DNA of 64,000 nucleotides from Phoebastria nigripes (taxonomy: Eukaryota > Chordata > Aves > Procellariiformes > Diomedeidae): the NCBI GenBank assembly GCA_035582835.1, contig JAYKAV010002442.1, positions 3,654,391-3,718,390 of the forward strand, in the 5' to 3' direction. Shown here in pieces: positions 17,276-29,800 of this stretch; position 1 is the first letter of the stretch; each line of letters starts with the position of its first letter. The notes under the pieces are model-generated. The model did not search any database and was not told the DNA's origin. It saw only the letters and a list, made by a program, of their open reading frames with translations. A program made the translations under genes and the position numbers.

Positions 17276-20200
17276 GAGGTGCTCAGCACCAGTGTAATTG
17301 CCGGCATCCTCCTCATCCAGCTCACCCCTCCCTCCCAGGGAGCCCAAATTCCTTGAATCCTTTTTTAGATGCAAAAGCAGCATCTAACCCCGAGGCAGAT
17401 GGGCAACAGCCCGCACCCTGGGGCTCCGGCTCCTTTTGAGGTGAGCCACGCCATTGCTCATCCCCCGAAGCCCCGGGGTGGGGATGCTCCTGCTTCCGGC
17501 TGCCCGGGGACCCTGCCGCCAGCCTGGCACGTCCCATCCCCACCGCTGCCCGGGGAACAGACTCCTTCACNGGCAGGGTGTGGGGCTTTCCAGGCACCGA
17601 CTTGCCCAAATAGCCTTTTTTCCTTTTAACCCTGCTGCAAAGCAAGAGATGAGGCTTTTCTTCCGCCTCAAACAGCGAAGAGCTGGATTTTCATTACAGA
17701 ACGCCCTGAGACAGGGCATGGGCATGGAAAGCCAAAGATGAAGCAGAAATTTTGAAACAACCCGTCTTAAGATGGATTTAAGAATAACTAAGATGAATTT
17801 AAAAAAAATCAAGACGCGATAGAAGTCTGGGGAGGTTTTGGAAATGCCCTCCCAGTGCTGCCTGCCTTTTGTCCTCTCTTGCTTTGCACCCCCTCGCTGC
17901 TAGCAGAGCCTGCGGGCAGCAAAGCACAGGGGATGGGTGCTGGGTGACCCTGGACGCCCGGCTACCGAGCCCCCAGCCAGCCCTAAAGCCCAGCTTTAGG
18001 CTCTTGTGGCACATTTAAGGAACCTGCTTGGTTTTCAGCTGCACTGCCACAGCAAAGCCTTCAGCAGCCAGCTCAGCATCCTTAATTTTGGGAAGAGATG
18101 TGCTTCACTGCCCCGTGGCAAGGCCACGGACTAAGGACCACCATAGAGGTTCCTGCGCTGCACAAGTCCCTGTGCAGCAGCTGAGTGGTGGCTTTAGTTC
18201 ATTAAGCTCATCAGCTCTCAAATCTCCTTTCCCAGACTAACAGCCAGCAGGAATCTCCTTGAAGTCAATAAGGTGTGGGCAACAGCAACAGGCTGAGCAC
18301 CTCAAAGGCCCCTAAGATCTCGCCAAAATCATTTAAGCCCTGCAGAACTTGTTTTGTGCACCCAAAATGGATCATTTTCACAGACACAAAGAGCTACTCT
18401 GATCGCCTCTGTGCTGGGTTAGAGAGGAGACGAGGAAAGAGCAGTTGGGTTTTTATGTATTCAGCCCTTGAAGTGCTGGAAAGGACTACTGAACCTGCTT
18501 CAGAAATTGGGGAAAGGTTTCTACTGTCCATTTTTAAAAGCATGAATCTGGCTGCAAAACACCAACAGCTCAAAACGGCTGGGTAAGCCGACCCAGGACC
18601 TTCTCACTTCCCTTTAGTTGTGAAGGTTCGGGGACAGGGAGATCCTGAAATGGACTTTCTTCCTTGAAAATTAAAGAACACGTTCCTACCTAATTGTGTG
18701 ATTCCAGGAACTGACTCCAAGAAAAACATGAAACCAATGCAAGACTCATGATACAATCATGGCAACCCCGACATCCGGCCCTGGCATTTTGGAGGCCGTT
18801 CAGAGAAGTTCACATCCAACTCCCCTGTGAGCGCCTTGGAAATATCAGTTGGAGAGGAGGCTCCATGGTTTTCCTGCCTCTCGCCAGCCTTCATGAGATG
18901 GGCTGCTGAACTCAGTGAAGCCCTCCTCAATCTGGAGTACAGCACCGCTTAAAGCGTGGTCCTTCTCTAAATAAAAGTAAAAGCCCCATTTCCCCAGTTA
19001 GCATCTCCCAACAGCCTCAGAGAGCGAGTGAAAATTGTGCCACCAGTCACCTCCCAGCCAGCTGAAGTCAGCTGGGACACTCCAATCCAGGTGGCCCTTT
19101 TCCACTGGTGGCACCAGTCACACCTCCGCTGAGACACCGTTTCAGACAAGACCTTTGGCAGCGCCTGCGCAATAAACCTGCCAGCTTCTGTGGCTTTGCC
19201 GAGACAGGGAATAACGCACGGAGTGGATGTGAACCTCGACTGCTTCCCACACCCTGCATCAGCTCTGCCGGGCTCACACCTATGAAGACCAGGAAAGCCT
19301 CTTGTAGCCCCCACTGGTAGCTGGGAATTGCCGACTACACGAGACAGGCTTGGTCGGATACAGTTGATTTCCACCTTTCAAGCCCAACCAGCCTGTAATA
19401 ACAATAGACGTAAAAGAAAATCCGGGGTGCATTCTCAGGATGTGATGAATGTGTTCACATAGTTTGTGTCTGCAGAGAGACTACAGCAGTACCAGCCCCT
19501 TTCTGCTATTCACCCTCTGCTGATTCATCCCTGCTCTAAAGGATGGCAGCAACGCTGCCCTTGCTCTTTTCGGAGGGACCTGGGGGGACTGGGAGGAACC
19601 GGTGCCATCCTTGGTATGTCTGGGTAGGAAACGTTTCACCTGCAAATTTAAGATCTACTTAGAGTCATAAATCATCACTATGACCCAGGATGCACAGAGC
19701 AGATGTTTTCCACTCCAGCTCATCTGCCCAGCTTCCAGGAGCAGATCGGAGGAGGCCACACCGCCCAGATTTGCCACATCATTATTTGGCAGCTGGTTTA
19801 ATTGCAGTGCATGAAACTGAGAATACCACACAGATGACAACGGAGCACTCCTCTCCTGCTGTGGCAGTAGTCCTGCAACATAAGCAAGGTCTCACCTACC
19901 AAGGACTGGTGTGCCCAATCTCAGGTTCACCAAGCAGCACTGGCTCCATCACCTCCACAGAGCAACGCAGCAGGACACGGACACTGGACCAGGCTCCTTG
20001 ACGAGCTCCTCAAGCCGAGCAACATGAAGGGTAGGATCACCTGCAGCCTCCTTTATTTTGCTGGAATAAAAGAAAATAAAATCTCTGGGACACCCCCCCC
20101 AGAACTGGCGTTAATTCCACCTCCAGCAAATGCACAAACAAAACCCTAGTTCTAGTCAGCCTAGATTTCACGGGGCAGTGACAGACAAGTCAGCCTGCAA

Positions 20201-22440
20201 GAGGAAGCCACCTAAAACCAACACCGGGGAGGGAATGCAGCCCAAGGGACACAGCAGGTCTTGCACAGCTGGAGCAGAGGGCTGGAAAACTAGAGCCAAG
20301 AGAAACATTCAGAGCAGGAACCAACCAGACCCGCTCCAGGCCATCTTTACACAGCACACTTAGCAGGCAAAAGAAGGCATCTTCCCCCACATGCCCCGCT
20401 CCTGCCCAACCCTCACCCTCCCGAATGGAGCTGCTGCCCCCCGACAGCTCTATTCTCTTCCTTTTCCCCAAGTTTCTGCCAGATCTTACTGGGGAAGAGG
20501 CAGGAAGGTGCAGGGCTGGGACTATGGGTTTTGTTTGCTCCAGTTTCCAGACCTCACAGGGTGCCTTTCCCTCCCCCATAGGACCCGCATCCCAGAGAGC
20601 ACCCTATGCTTTCAAAATCCATTACATCTCATCTGCATTCCTGCCCACCAACGGCCCGTGCTCCGGGCTGGGTGCCAGCAGCCGGGTAGCCCCCCTCCTC
20701 TCCTTCCTGCATGCTGAAGAGAGCTGCTGGCCTTCAGCAGCTCCCCACCAGCTCCTTTTCTTCTCAGGGCTGTGTTAATGAGAGCTTAGACATTGCAGAA
20801 GCCCTTGTAGTAGGCAGGGCGCAGCGACGTCTGGAGCAGAGTCAACATTTCAAGTGCTCCAGCGCTCTGCCAGGCATTTTAGGACGTGGGATGGCTGCAG
20901 CTGGCACCACCTCCCTAGGGAGGCACCTGGGAGCGGGTGGTACCCGCGAAGGGAGGCACCAAAACAGTCCGACTCGATCCAGCGTGCCGTCGGGAAGGCA
21001 GCTGCCTGCCGTTGCCCAACCCAGGAGTTTCACCAGGTCCACGGGTGAAACAGCTGTCAAAGGCAACTGCACTCCGAGGGTTCTGGGAAGAGTTGCACAA
21101 ACACCACCGCAGAAAGTCAGTGCCAAAGTGAGGCAATGTAGACTTGCAAATGAGGAAATTAGAGCCTTCATCAAGCCGATTACTGGGCATCCTGGGCAAG
21201 GACAGCAGTAGCAATGCAGCAGTTTGCTGTGTCACTCGCCAGAGCGCCGTGGCAGCGTTCCCACCGCTCGAGCCATTTTAAAGTGAAGCCAGTTCTTTAA
21301 CCAGAGAAGCACAGATCAATTTTTTTTTCAACGTGAAATGCACTCTAAGCCACTTCCAGGGATGGATGCTGACAGCTGCAAGTAGATCACTGTCCAAAAA
21401 TACAGGACTCACGGAGCAAAATCGCTGCAGGGCGAGGAAAGCAGCGACACGGATGCTCTCCTGCTGCTCAGTAATGAGAGCACAGAGGCTGCAGCACCAC
21501 TTTGTCTCAGCCCTTTGGACATCAAATGACCCACCGCTGCGCTTTAGCCGGTTCAACCCCCTGAGCTCAGAGGGCTGCAATGTGCTTCTCTGTCTGTACG
21601 AGGGCTGCGGATGGTGTTCCCGGCACGCTGCACTGAGAAATACTCCTACCGCACATTGGCATCATGGGACTGCGGCAAAGCTGCTTCCATAATGAAAGTC
21701 CAAGCGCAGCAAGGTCTTCCTCCAGGATGAGGTACCTCTGCTAAGGAAAAGCAAAGAGCAAACAACTGCTCAGCACAGTGCAAAGCCCTTGCAACAGTTT
21801 TGTTCACACAGGTCCCCCCTGTTTGATGCATATGCCTCTCCCAGGCAGAGAAGAGTTGGTGAGGAGTAGACTGCCACACAGCATCCTCCAAGCTGGAAAG
21901 ACCAACGCTGGGTTTTGTAGACATCTGTAGTAAATGTAAAGCAAAGCCTTTTCTGCTGGGCCGTACGGTAACGAATGGCACCAAAACACAGCAGAGGTAC
22001 AGGAGCAGCAGCGGCTGTAGGTACTGAGGAGGCTCGATAAACACGCTTGGTCTTACACATTTCACACTGCCACTCGTTCGCCACGTGCCTGCACGCCTGT
22101 GGTTTGGCACCACAACTGTTCAGCCGTCCTCTTAGAGAGCTCCGGGACTTTTCACATGTTAAAGCAGGGTGGGTTATTTTTGCTGGAAAGGAAACAGCAA
22201 AGATTTAGGAAAGCTCCACCAATATGTAGTTTCCAGGGAACAACATTTTCCTCCTCAGTGAAGAAGTGATCAGTGCTGGTAACAGCAGCTGTAACAATTT
22301 AGGAGCTTAATTGAGGGATCCAAAACAAGGCTGAAGCTCTGAAGAATTTAATTCCAAGACAGTTGTGTTTAGCATAAAAATAGCTCCCCCCCTCCCAATG
22401 TTTTAAACCATGAGTTTTTAAAACCTATTTTAAATAAACA

Positions 22441-22485
22441 TATCCAAACCAGCAAGACAACAGGCATACGATCTCCAGTGGTCCC
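22441..22485 (+). repeat. Dispersed 45-bp direct repeat, copy 1
   Basis: The segment contains ccagcaagacaacaggcata and matches 24164-24208 at 42 of 45 positions in the same orientation. It does not match any transposon family I recognise. Confidence 0.85.
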
Positions 22486-22777
22486 ACAGACCATGCAGTG
22501 CACTCCTGCAATGATTACGCAATGCTATTTTCTGTTTTTGCTTTTATCAACACTCGGCTTTAACAATAAGGAAATTCTAATAATGTTATGATTCTAATTA
22601 AGGCAACTCTAATGGGATTTTGTGGACTGTGATTGGCATCCCAAGTACAGCATCAGACAGAAAGGGGAACGTACAAGGGACGAATCTCCAGGACACCTTC
22701 AGAATTAGCAACCATTTGGGTAATTATAAAGCTCCATTTTATAAAGAACCAGGAAACAAGATTAATTTATAAATCAG

Positions 22778-22783
22778 TTTATT
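22778..22783 (-). terminator. CEP350: Probable distal CEP350 polyadenylation signal (AATAAA)
   Basis: The minus strand reads AATAAA here, in AT-rich DNA about 3.9 kb after the stop codon. Cleavage is expected near 22755-22765. Another AATAAA lies at 23288-23293, so several 3' ends are possible. The assignment is positional. Confidence 0.45.
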
Positions 22784-23922
22784 TACAGATTTTGTTCTCT
22801 TAAAGTACATTTCAGTTACCAAAGATATTTACACTGGTGTACACAGGGACCACCCTGGTTATTTTACAGTTCTTAATTACAAAAAAAAACCACCCCTCCA
22901 CATCCTTGGGTCTGTCTACTGTGCAAAGCTGCTCTGGATGTGAACATTAGCTGAAACTGGCCCAAAAACCAAGTTACCACGTTATTTACACATACACAGT
23001 AAACGGGTTTCTGTTCAGCATCTCCACAACACAGTACACAGGGAGACAGAGCCTCCCAAAAGGCGGCTTTGCAAATGTATATCAAAAGGCTCTGCAAAGT
23101 CAAGGAAAAAACTAGTAAATGCAAGTTAATTACAGTATTCCTCTTTCATCTGTATATATTTTTGCATTTAATGTTTAAATTACAAATAAGTTCAATAGTT
23201 TGCTTTTCTCCATTTTAGTTGATTTGTAAACACTTCAGATGCACTAAACACCTTATAAGATTCAACTGTTTCTCTGCTGAAAAGTACTTTATTTTCCTAA
23301 TATTCTTAAGGTAGCAAAGGGATATGAAAGTTGGAACTGCACGCAGTTCCTCGCAGAATAGTCACTTAAAAGGTCTCTATCACTGTGCTACTGAAGATCT
23401 TCTGCAGGTACACACTTATTCAAGTATTGCAAAAAGCTAAGGCCACTTTTTCAAGAAAGGAAAGTGAACAAGACGGGATTTTTCAACCCCTCGTTCCACC
23501 TTGTGAGCAACAAGCCTTTTCTGAAAGGCAGAAGTACTGATAATCCACAGCTCGGCTCAGGGAGCATCCTGCTGTGAGAGAGGTACTTGCACTCTTTGTC
23601 CTCACAAGCCTGGGCTTTCCCACCTGGCACCGAGATCCTTTCGAAGAGGGAACCGCATCTCCCCAGTGATGACAGCCACTGCCCCAAACAGCTTACAGGT
23701 CTCAGAAAAATGTCTCAGCCTTGAATCTCCTAACGTGGTTGCACCAAGATAACCACGACCCAGAAATATCATCTTGTCCTTATAATGGGAAGGTTGGGGA
23801 CAGAAGAGAAATAGAGAATTCAGCCTCTGTTTGTGAGACTCCAGGTTTCCCCACACCTCCTCGTTACCAGCCACGACCCAGACAGACCATTGCTTCATCG
23901 CGGTAATCATCAGTCCACAAGT

Positions 23923-23990
23923 ACTCAACACACTTGAGGTTTTGAGTATATACTCAACTCAAAGTAACTCAACACACTTGAGGTATTGAG
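23923..23990. repeat. Direct repeat flanking a 16-bp palindrome
   Basis: A 24-bp unit beginning actcaacacacttgaggt occurs at 23923-23946 and 23967-23990 with one mismatch. Overlapping the end of the first copy is the perfect palindrome TTGAGTATATACTCAA at 23942-23957. Each unit also has a CTCAA/TTGAG inverted pair. Confidence 0.85.
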
Positions 23991-24163
23991 AAGATAATTC
24001 ATGTACGTTCAAGTCTTTTTAGGGTTGCTCCTAGCAAGGATTGCTACCAAAAATAAATGGTGATGTTTGCAAAGGAATAAAGCCATTACTTAGACACAGC
24101 TTCCTTCTGCCCAAACAGCTGTAAAAATAGTTACTACTTCTGTTGAGGGTACTAAACTAGCGC

Positions 24164-24208
24164 TATCCAAGCCAGCAAGACAACAGGCATACGATCTCCA
24201 ATAGTCCC
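24164..24208 (+). repeat. Dispersed 45-bp direct repeat, copy 2
   Basis: This is the second copy of the 22441-22485 segment, 1,723 bp to the right and inside the presumed CEP350 3' UTR. The three differences are one near the start and two after acgatctcca. Confidence 0.85.
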
Positions 24209-26697
24209 TGGTACCTTGGCAGGCCAACCTTCTCCCTGCTGGTGGACAGGCCAGAAAAGCCATGCCAGCCCCGCAGAACAGTCAAAAAGCCTCAGGGATG
24301 CAGGGCAACCTGCTCAACACCGGCCACGGCATCTACAGAACAGAAACTAACTTCGTTTCTCTGATACTCCAGCCACAAACCTACGCGGCAGGTTTCTGCC
24401 TTCTTTCCGTAACTGCTACCTATAAAAATAGCAATCCTCGCTATTGAAGAAGATACACCCAGGAAAGGGAATCTGAGGCAGTGACCCAGTCAGTGACACC
24501 ACGCTGGTTAAATGCAGCAGCTTTAGTTTGCTTCTATCTTAAGCATTCGAGAGTTTCCTGGTTCAGCATCATGACATTTTACGTGGACAAGTGAATCACT
24601 TAGGGAAAAAAAGCTGAACAATGCTTCACCAAGACCGCCTGACTTCCAGCCAGCCAGAAGGGCCACTACTGCAGGACAGACACGCATAAGCGCGTTGGAG
24701 GTGTTCCTATACACCATGACCTCCGCCTTGTTCTTCCACTCGTTAAGCTCCCATGAATATGGCTCACCATTAACTCACAAGTGAGGTGCTGGCAATACTA
24801 CATCTGAGAATTTGCATGGACCTCTGACAAATCCAACATTTCCCAGTGCTGTCCCTGAAGAATTACCAGCTGTGTGTCATTGTGCAAAATGCAAATATTC
24901 CAATGATAGCTTCCCCTGCGCCCCCCCCCCCCCAAAAAAAAAAAAGTGGAAAAGAGAAAACAAAATGGAGCAGTAGCAGAGGTATGCATAGCAGGAAGCC
25001 CAAGAACCAAGCAGATGAACAAAATGGTAGAGATCTCCCCGCCATGCCTATTCTGGGCTGCAGCATCTTTGGGGCACCTCTGAGGGCTTCAAAGTGTCCT
25101 TCTGCACTCCAGTGTGTCTGGAGAACGTGACTCTCCTCTGGGTCTTGTCCCAGGTTAGCAAACAGGGACGTCCAGTATTAAGGCATCAACATTTGACCCC
25201 AGATTGTCTGTGTTCCTCCAATAAAAACACAAGAATGGGAGGGACAGGTTAGGAACGAGCACTCAGCAGAAGGACACTGCAGTTGAACCCAGCACTGAAT
25301 CAACCACTAACAGCTGCCCATGGCCTAGAAGTTCTGGGAAAGGAAGGAAACAGATGGAGCAGGGAAGTTTCACATCATTTTTTCAGCTCAGTCCCCTCAA
25401 CTCTCCACTGTCTCTGAACCAGGTGCGGTGAAGGTCCATTCCTAGTCCTGCCTTTGCTTCCCACCCCGGTCACTGAGGTTTGGTTCTTCTTACCTTCCCC
25501 TCCCTGTATCTGTCTCAAGAAGCTGGAGGTTTTGTGCGAAGAATACAGGGCTCTGGAATTTTCCAGAACAGATGCTTTCTCAAGTTCGGCTGTCTCAAAA
25601 CATAAGACAGTGCAGCCAACTGCACAGGACACTCTCCTACAACCCACTTAATAAATTATCTGAAAATAAATAAAAAACCCACAAGCACAAAACACGCAGA
25701 CAGTCAAGCACTGGACACTGCTTTCTTTGGTGAATACACTCTGTTCTCTAAATTGTTCAAGTAACGGCTTCTCCGATTTATTAGGTGACAGTAAGGGAGG
25801 AAGCTGAGGGATTGAAGGCCAAATTTTTGTGAGGAAACTTTTTCCACTCCTGCATGTCTCGTGCCCGAGAAAATCCTGAGTATCCATTATCTGGGAGCAG
25901 CTGGTGCTCCAGGAAGAGAAGAAGTGCTACACGGTAGGAGGAAAGTTGTCCACGGGCTCATCTTTCACGCTTGACATTAGGCGGCCTTTGTCTTGCTCCA
26001 CCTTGGGACCGAAGCAAGTTACATAGGAAAAGCAGCAAGAATTCTTTACATGAATGCAGAAAGCAACATCATCTAATTTCCCTGGACTGGCTGGCACCAT
26101 ACTTGGTACCACATCACAGAAGAAAGATGAAAACCAACTTCACAGAGAAGGGAATTAAATGGGCTCTGGAGCAGAAGAAACCGATGCACATTGTTAGGGC
26201 TGCAGGAGAAGAGGTGTTAAGATTATAACACTGTTCAGTATGGTAAGTCTCCATTTATGACTAAAACCTGACCAAACCGTTTCTTCTCCAAATTACTCAC
26301 ATTTCTAAAGACAAGGCGAGTACTGACCGCTGACAGCCATTCCAGCAAAGCAGCCAATATCCCAACTTAACCCAACCCTTTCAGAGCACAAGCTGAACGT
26401 GTCAAAGCCCCAGGCCGGGGCCCCGGACAGCTGCTGACAGTTATGTGGCATAACTGCATTGGCACACGAACAGTCTTGAGCACTCCGCCATACAGCCTCA
26501 AGCGAGGGATCAGCTTGTTCCAAACAATAAATCCGGTGCGAGGTCTCTAGTGGCAGCAGATGCAAATTCAGGTTCCTTTAATCACATTTGAACTGCCTTT
26601 AAACCCCACGCATAGAAGTCCAGCAGCAGTGCTTGCAGGGTGGAGAGTACGTCAGGGGTCAGAAAGGCCCGTGACTCAGTGGTTACGCAGCTATACG

Positions 26698-26703
26698 TTT
26701 ATT
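26698..26703 (-). terminator. CEP350: Proximal AATAAA just after the CEP350 stop
   Basis: On the minus strand the stop TGA is followed within about 10 bases by AATAAA. If used, it would give a transcript with almost no 3' UTR. Use is unproven. Confidence 0.35.
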
Positions 26704-26712
26704 TTCAGCATG

Positions 26713-26877
26713 TCAGACAAGCAGCAGTCTCTGCTGTTTCTCATTTATCTGGTTCAGTACATCAACAGTGTCTCTGATTAAGGCCTCGAAGATCCCATCT
26801 GCCAACTGCATCTTTACACACAGTTCATCTTCGTCATAGTTCACCCACTGCGCTTCTTCCTCGTGAAGTTCCTGCAC
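26713..26877 (-). CDS. CEP350: CEP350 terminal coding exon
   Basis: The acceptor CCTCCAAG precedes [20 protein letters not shown], then [20 protein letters not shown] and [14 protein letters not shown], and the TGA at 26713-26715. The end matches the mammalian terminus. A 6.9-kb intron precedes it. Confidence 0.97.
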   Translation of the reverse strand: MQELHEEEAQWVNYDEDELCVKMQLADGIFEALIRDTVDVLNQINEKQQRLLLV

Positions 26878-29800
26878 CTTGGAGGTTAGAAAGGAAAAGG
26901 CAAAACAAACATTACAATTCTGTTGCTCTGGGATAATATCCCCTGTAAAGTTCCAGAAAGAGTCCAAAACAGTGCGCATCTGCCAACAACATATCTGTCT
27001 TTGTAAGAGATTACAGGAAATGCTTGGAATAGCAAAATGAACACAGATCTGTTTGAACCAGGCTATTCGCTGTATGAATGTTTTCTACCTTTCACTGTAG
27101 TATCCATTTCATATTCCTGCACAAGTTTTTCACTTCAAAGAACTCAGCTAATGGGATATTCTTGGCCAACAGCAGAAGCTCCATTAAAAAAGTCCCTAAT
27201 TGTGTATTTGCAAGAAGCTGATTCCATGCAGCTTAAACTGCTAGGAAATCATGCAAAGGCCTTGAACGGGGGAAGGAGAAAAAGAAAAGACTTTACTGCA
27301 GTTCAGTTTATTTCAATAAGAATTAGAAAACCTAAAGGAAATAACTAACTTTTCCAATTCTTCTGTATAGGAAGACAAAATGCTAGCATGTGTTGTATTT
27401 CAACTCATTTGCACAGAATACTCCATGCTTCGTTGGATTTCACAGCATTATTNCAAATGGAATTTTGCACCATTACATCTAAAAGAGTAACTCAAAGAGT
27501 ATTTATTTCCTTCTATTCCTAAACTGTTGACAAGCAAAATCCTGTTTTACTGGTCCCTGGCAAATAGGTGGTTTAGTAACAGACAAATACATAATTTCAT
27601 TCAGCAAATCAAGTCTCTCCAAAGTGGACTTCTCCAATTAAACTTATTAAAAATTTGTCTAAGTGACCATTTCAGTATTACAGATGCATCCTAACAAAGC
27701 TCAAACTTTTGAGAAAAGAGAGTGGGTGCAAACATCACTCATATTTAAAATGACAAAGAAAACCTGCTGAAAGCTTTCTCTGCTCAGCTTCAGCAGAAAG
27801 CTCCTCTGACCGTAAATCCTACACTCTGAACTCAAAATACATTTACACTGTCCACACAGACAAGTGGGCCAGACACCTAGACACTGCCAAAACAAGGTTA
27901 AAACATACTGAAAATCCACTAATCCAGTCTCAATATGTAATAGTGTCGTTATCTAAAGAGAGTACAAGAGCTATAGCCCCAATACCCTCTTGTCCCTCTT
28001 TCGCCTGAAGCTAAACCGCCCAGAAGCTTGTCCGTTTTGAAGGTGACAGCTGCTGTAGCATAATGATGATTCAATAACCCAAACACAGTGTGAAGCCCAA
28101 GAACAGGCTGCTATGGGAACCGCAGGGAACCGGCACTGCTTCAGGGTTTGTAGCCACTCATAAGGCTTCAGTTATCCATGGGGTTTCAGTCTGACAGCTC
28201 CTTCCTCCCTCTCTTAAGAGAGCTTGGGGAGAGGGGCAGGGATATCATCCTGCAAACAGCTTTGGAGGAGTCGTGCTTACAAATCTCTCCGCTACCACAG
28301 CGAGCACTCCTCTTGTTTCCCATAGGGCTGCCAAAGACAAGGTTTTAATGGTTTCATTATGCTTCTTACTAATAAGGAAGAAGCAACAATATTGGAATGT
28401 TGTAGGTGAAAAATAATTTAAATTGAATGCTAATAAGCAGCAGGTAATGAGGTCTGAGTTTGTATGGGGTGAATGTCTGAAACAGACTTCTAAACTCTCT
28501 CTCAAGCAGAAGCTTGCGGCCTGCAACTGGTATGTGCTGGTTGTAAATTTTGATAAACCCTGGACTTAACAATAGCAGCATGACCCAAGTCCTCCCAGTC
28601 CTCCCATCAATAAAAAGGCATAAGATAGAAGCACCAATTTGGAGGCTGATCATGTGCTGTGTGTCTGCATCACAGACTATTTAGATGAGGAAAAGCAAGA
28701 GATAGGGGTCACAAAAAGAAGAGGTGGTGCCAAAAAGGGTTCCCAAAAAGCAGAAGTGGTCTGGGAAAGAAAGCAGGGGCCCCAAAGGGAGAAGGTGAAG
28801 ACCCTGGCTGGAGGAAAGATCCTGGAAATGGGGGAAGATCCTGGAGATGAAGGAGATGAGTGGAGACAAATGCCGTGGGACACCCAGGGACCTAGACCGA
28901 TGACATCCAAGACTGGTAACTGGGAGCAGCTGCACAATACCAACTGATTCGATTTTCTGCCCAACCCTCCCAGGCCAGCAGCGATCTCGCTGCTGGGAAG
29001 CAAAGTCGAGACCTAGTGAACATAACACTGGGGGTGGGGGGAAGCAAGTGAGTAAAATAATCAAGCAGGTTAAAAGCTCTGATCTCACTGGCCCTTAAAC
29101 AAACCCCAATATCCAGATCCAAGCTAAGCTGCTGCTCATTCTGTCTCACTTGCTATAACGTGACGGGACAGCTCCTTTAACGTGCTCCGGGGCAGGGGGG
29201 ATATTCACGGGATAAAGAAACACAAGTAAACGGGAGAGGACAAGGTAACTTGATCCAGGCAGAGAAAGGCTGGATGTTAAATAGCAGCAGAAAGATCAAG
29301 AAAGAAAAACAGTATCAGTGATTAATTTTCTCTTGCCTCTATCATTCCCCTCTTTCTCAGAGGCACAGTGCACAATTTCCTTTGGCATTAGGAGGACTTC
29401 CTCGAGCATACTTTTGGAAAACTAAGAGAATGTGCAATTTGCAGCTGCAGGCAAGTCTTGTTTATAGCATATTCAGAACACGTGTGGAACTGCCGTGCTG
29501 CTTTGCAGCCCTAGCTGCGGACATCTGAGCCAAGGCAGTTGCGACTGCTTTGTCTGGGAAATGTTTGATCCATTTGTTGTATTATTACAAACTGCTTCTA
29601 AGCAATGGAGACAGTTTGCTTATATTTGGCGATTATCGTGGCTTTCATGGAAGTGGGCTTTGCATTGTCTTTAGTACACGCACAGCATTTAAGTTCTTGC
29701 ACATTCTCATGACAGAAGTAAAACTTCACATATTTGACACCAGGAAGTAAGCTCTCTATACCAGAGAGAAACTGCATTTGGACAGAGTCAGGAAAAAAAC

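Larger units (their letters stand above)
16351..22760. other. Intergenic region between CEP350 and QSOX1
   Basis: Open frames of 60-160 codons occur on both strands, but none resembles a known protein or forms splice-consistent exons. Base composition falls gradually from GC-rich to mixed going right. AT-rich islands with TAATTA-type motifs lie near 17020-17270. No transposon, tRNA or other RNA gene was recognised. A 45-bp sequence at 22441-22485 recurs at 24164-24208. Confidence 0.6.
22760..26712 (-). other. CEP350: CEP350 3' UTR (predicted)
   Basis: No coding exon follows the TGA at 26713-26715. The downstream DNA has no convincing ORFs, is AT-rich towards its far end, and holds several AATAAA signals on the minus strand (26698-26703, 23288-23293, 22778-22783). 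A long 3' UTR is typical of this gene. Which signal is used cannot be told without transcript data. It contains a 45-bp dispersed repeat copy and the repeat/palindrome cluster at 23923-23990. Confidence 0.5.

Noticed and set aside
18275..18586. 103-codon plus-strand ORF in the intergenic region
   Set aside because: No similarity, no splice context, and length expected by chance.
28639..28947. 102-codon plus-strand ORF
   Set aside because: It lies in a purine-rich low-complexity block of a CEP350 intron. The translation is Glu/Lys/Gly-rich with no recognisable domain.
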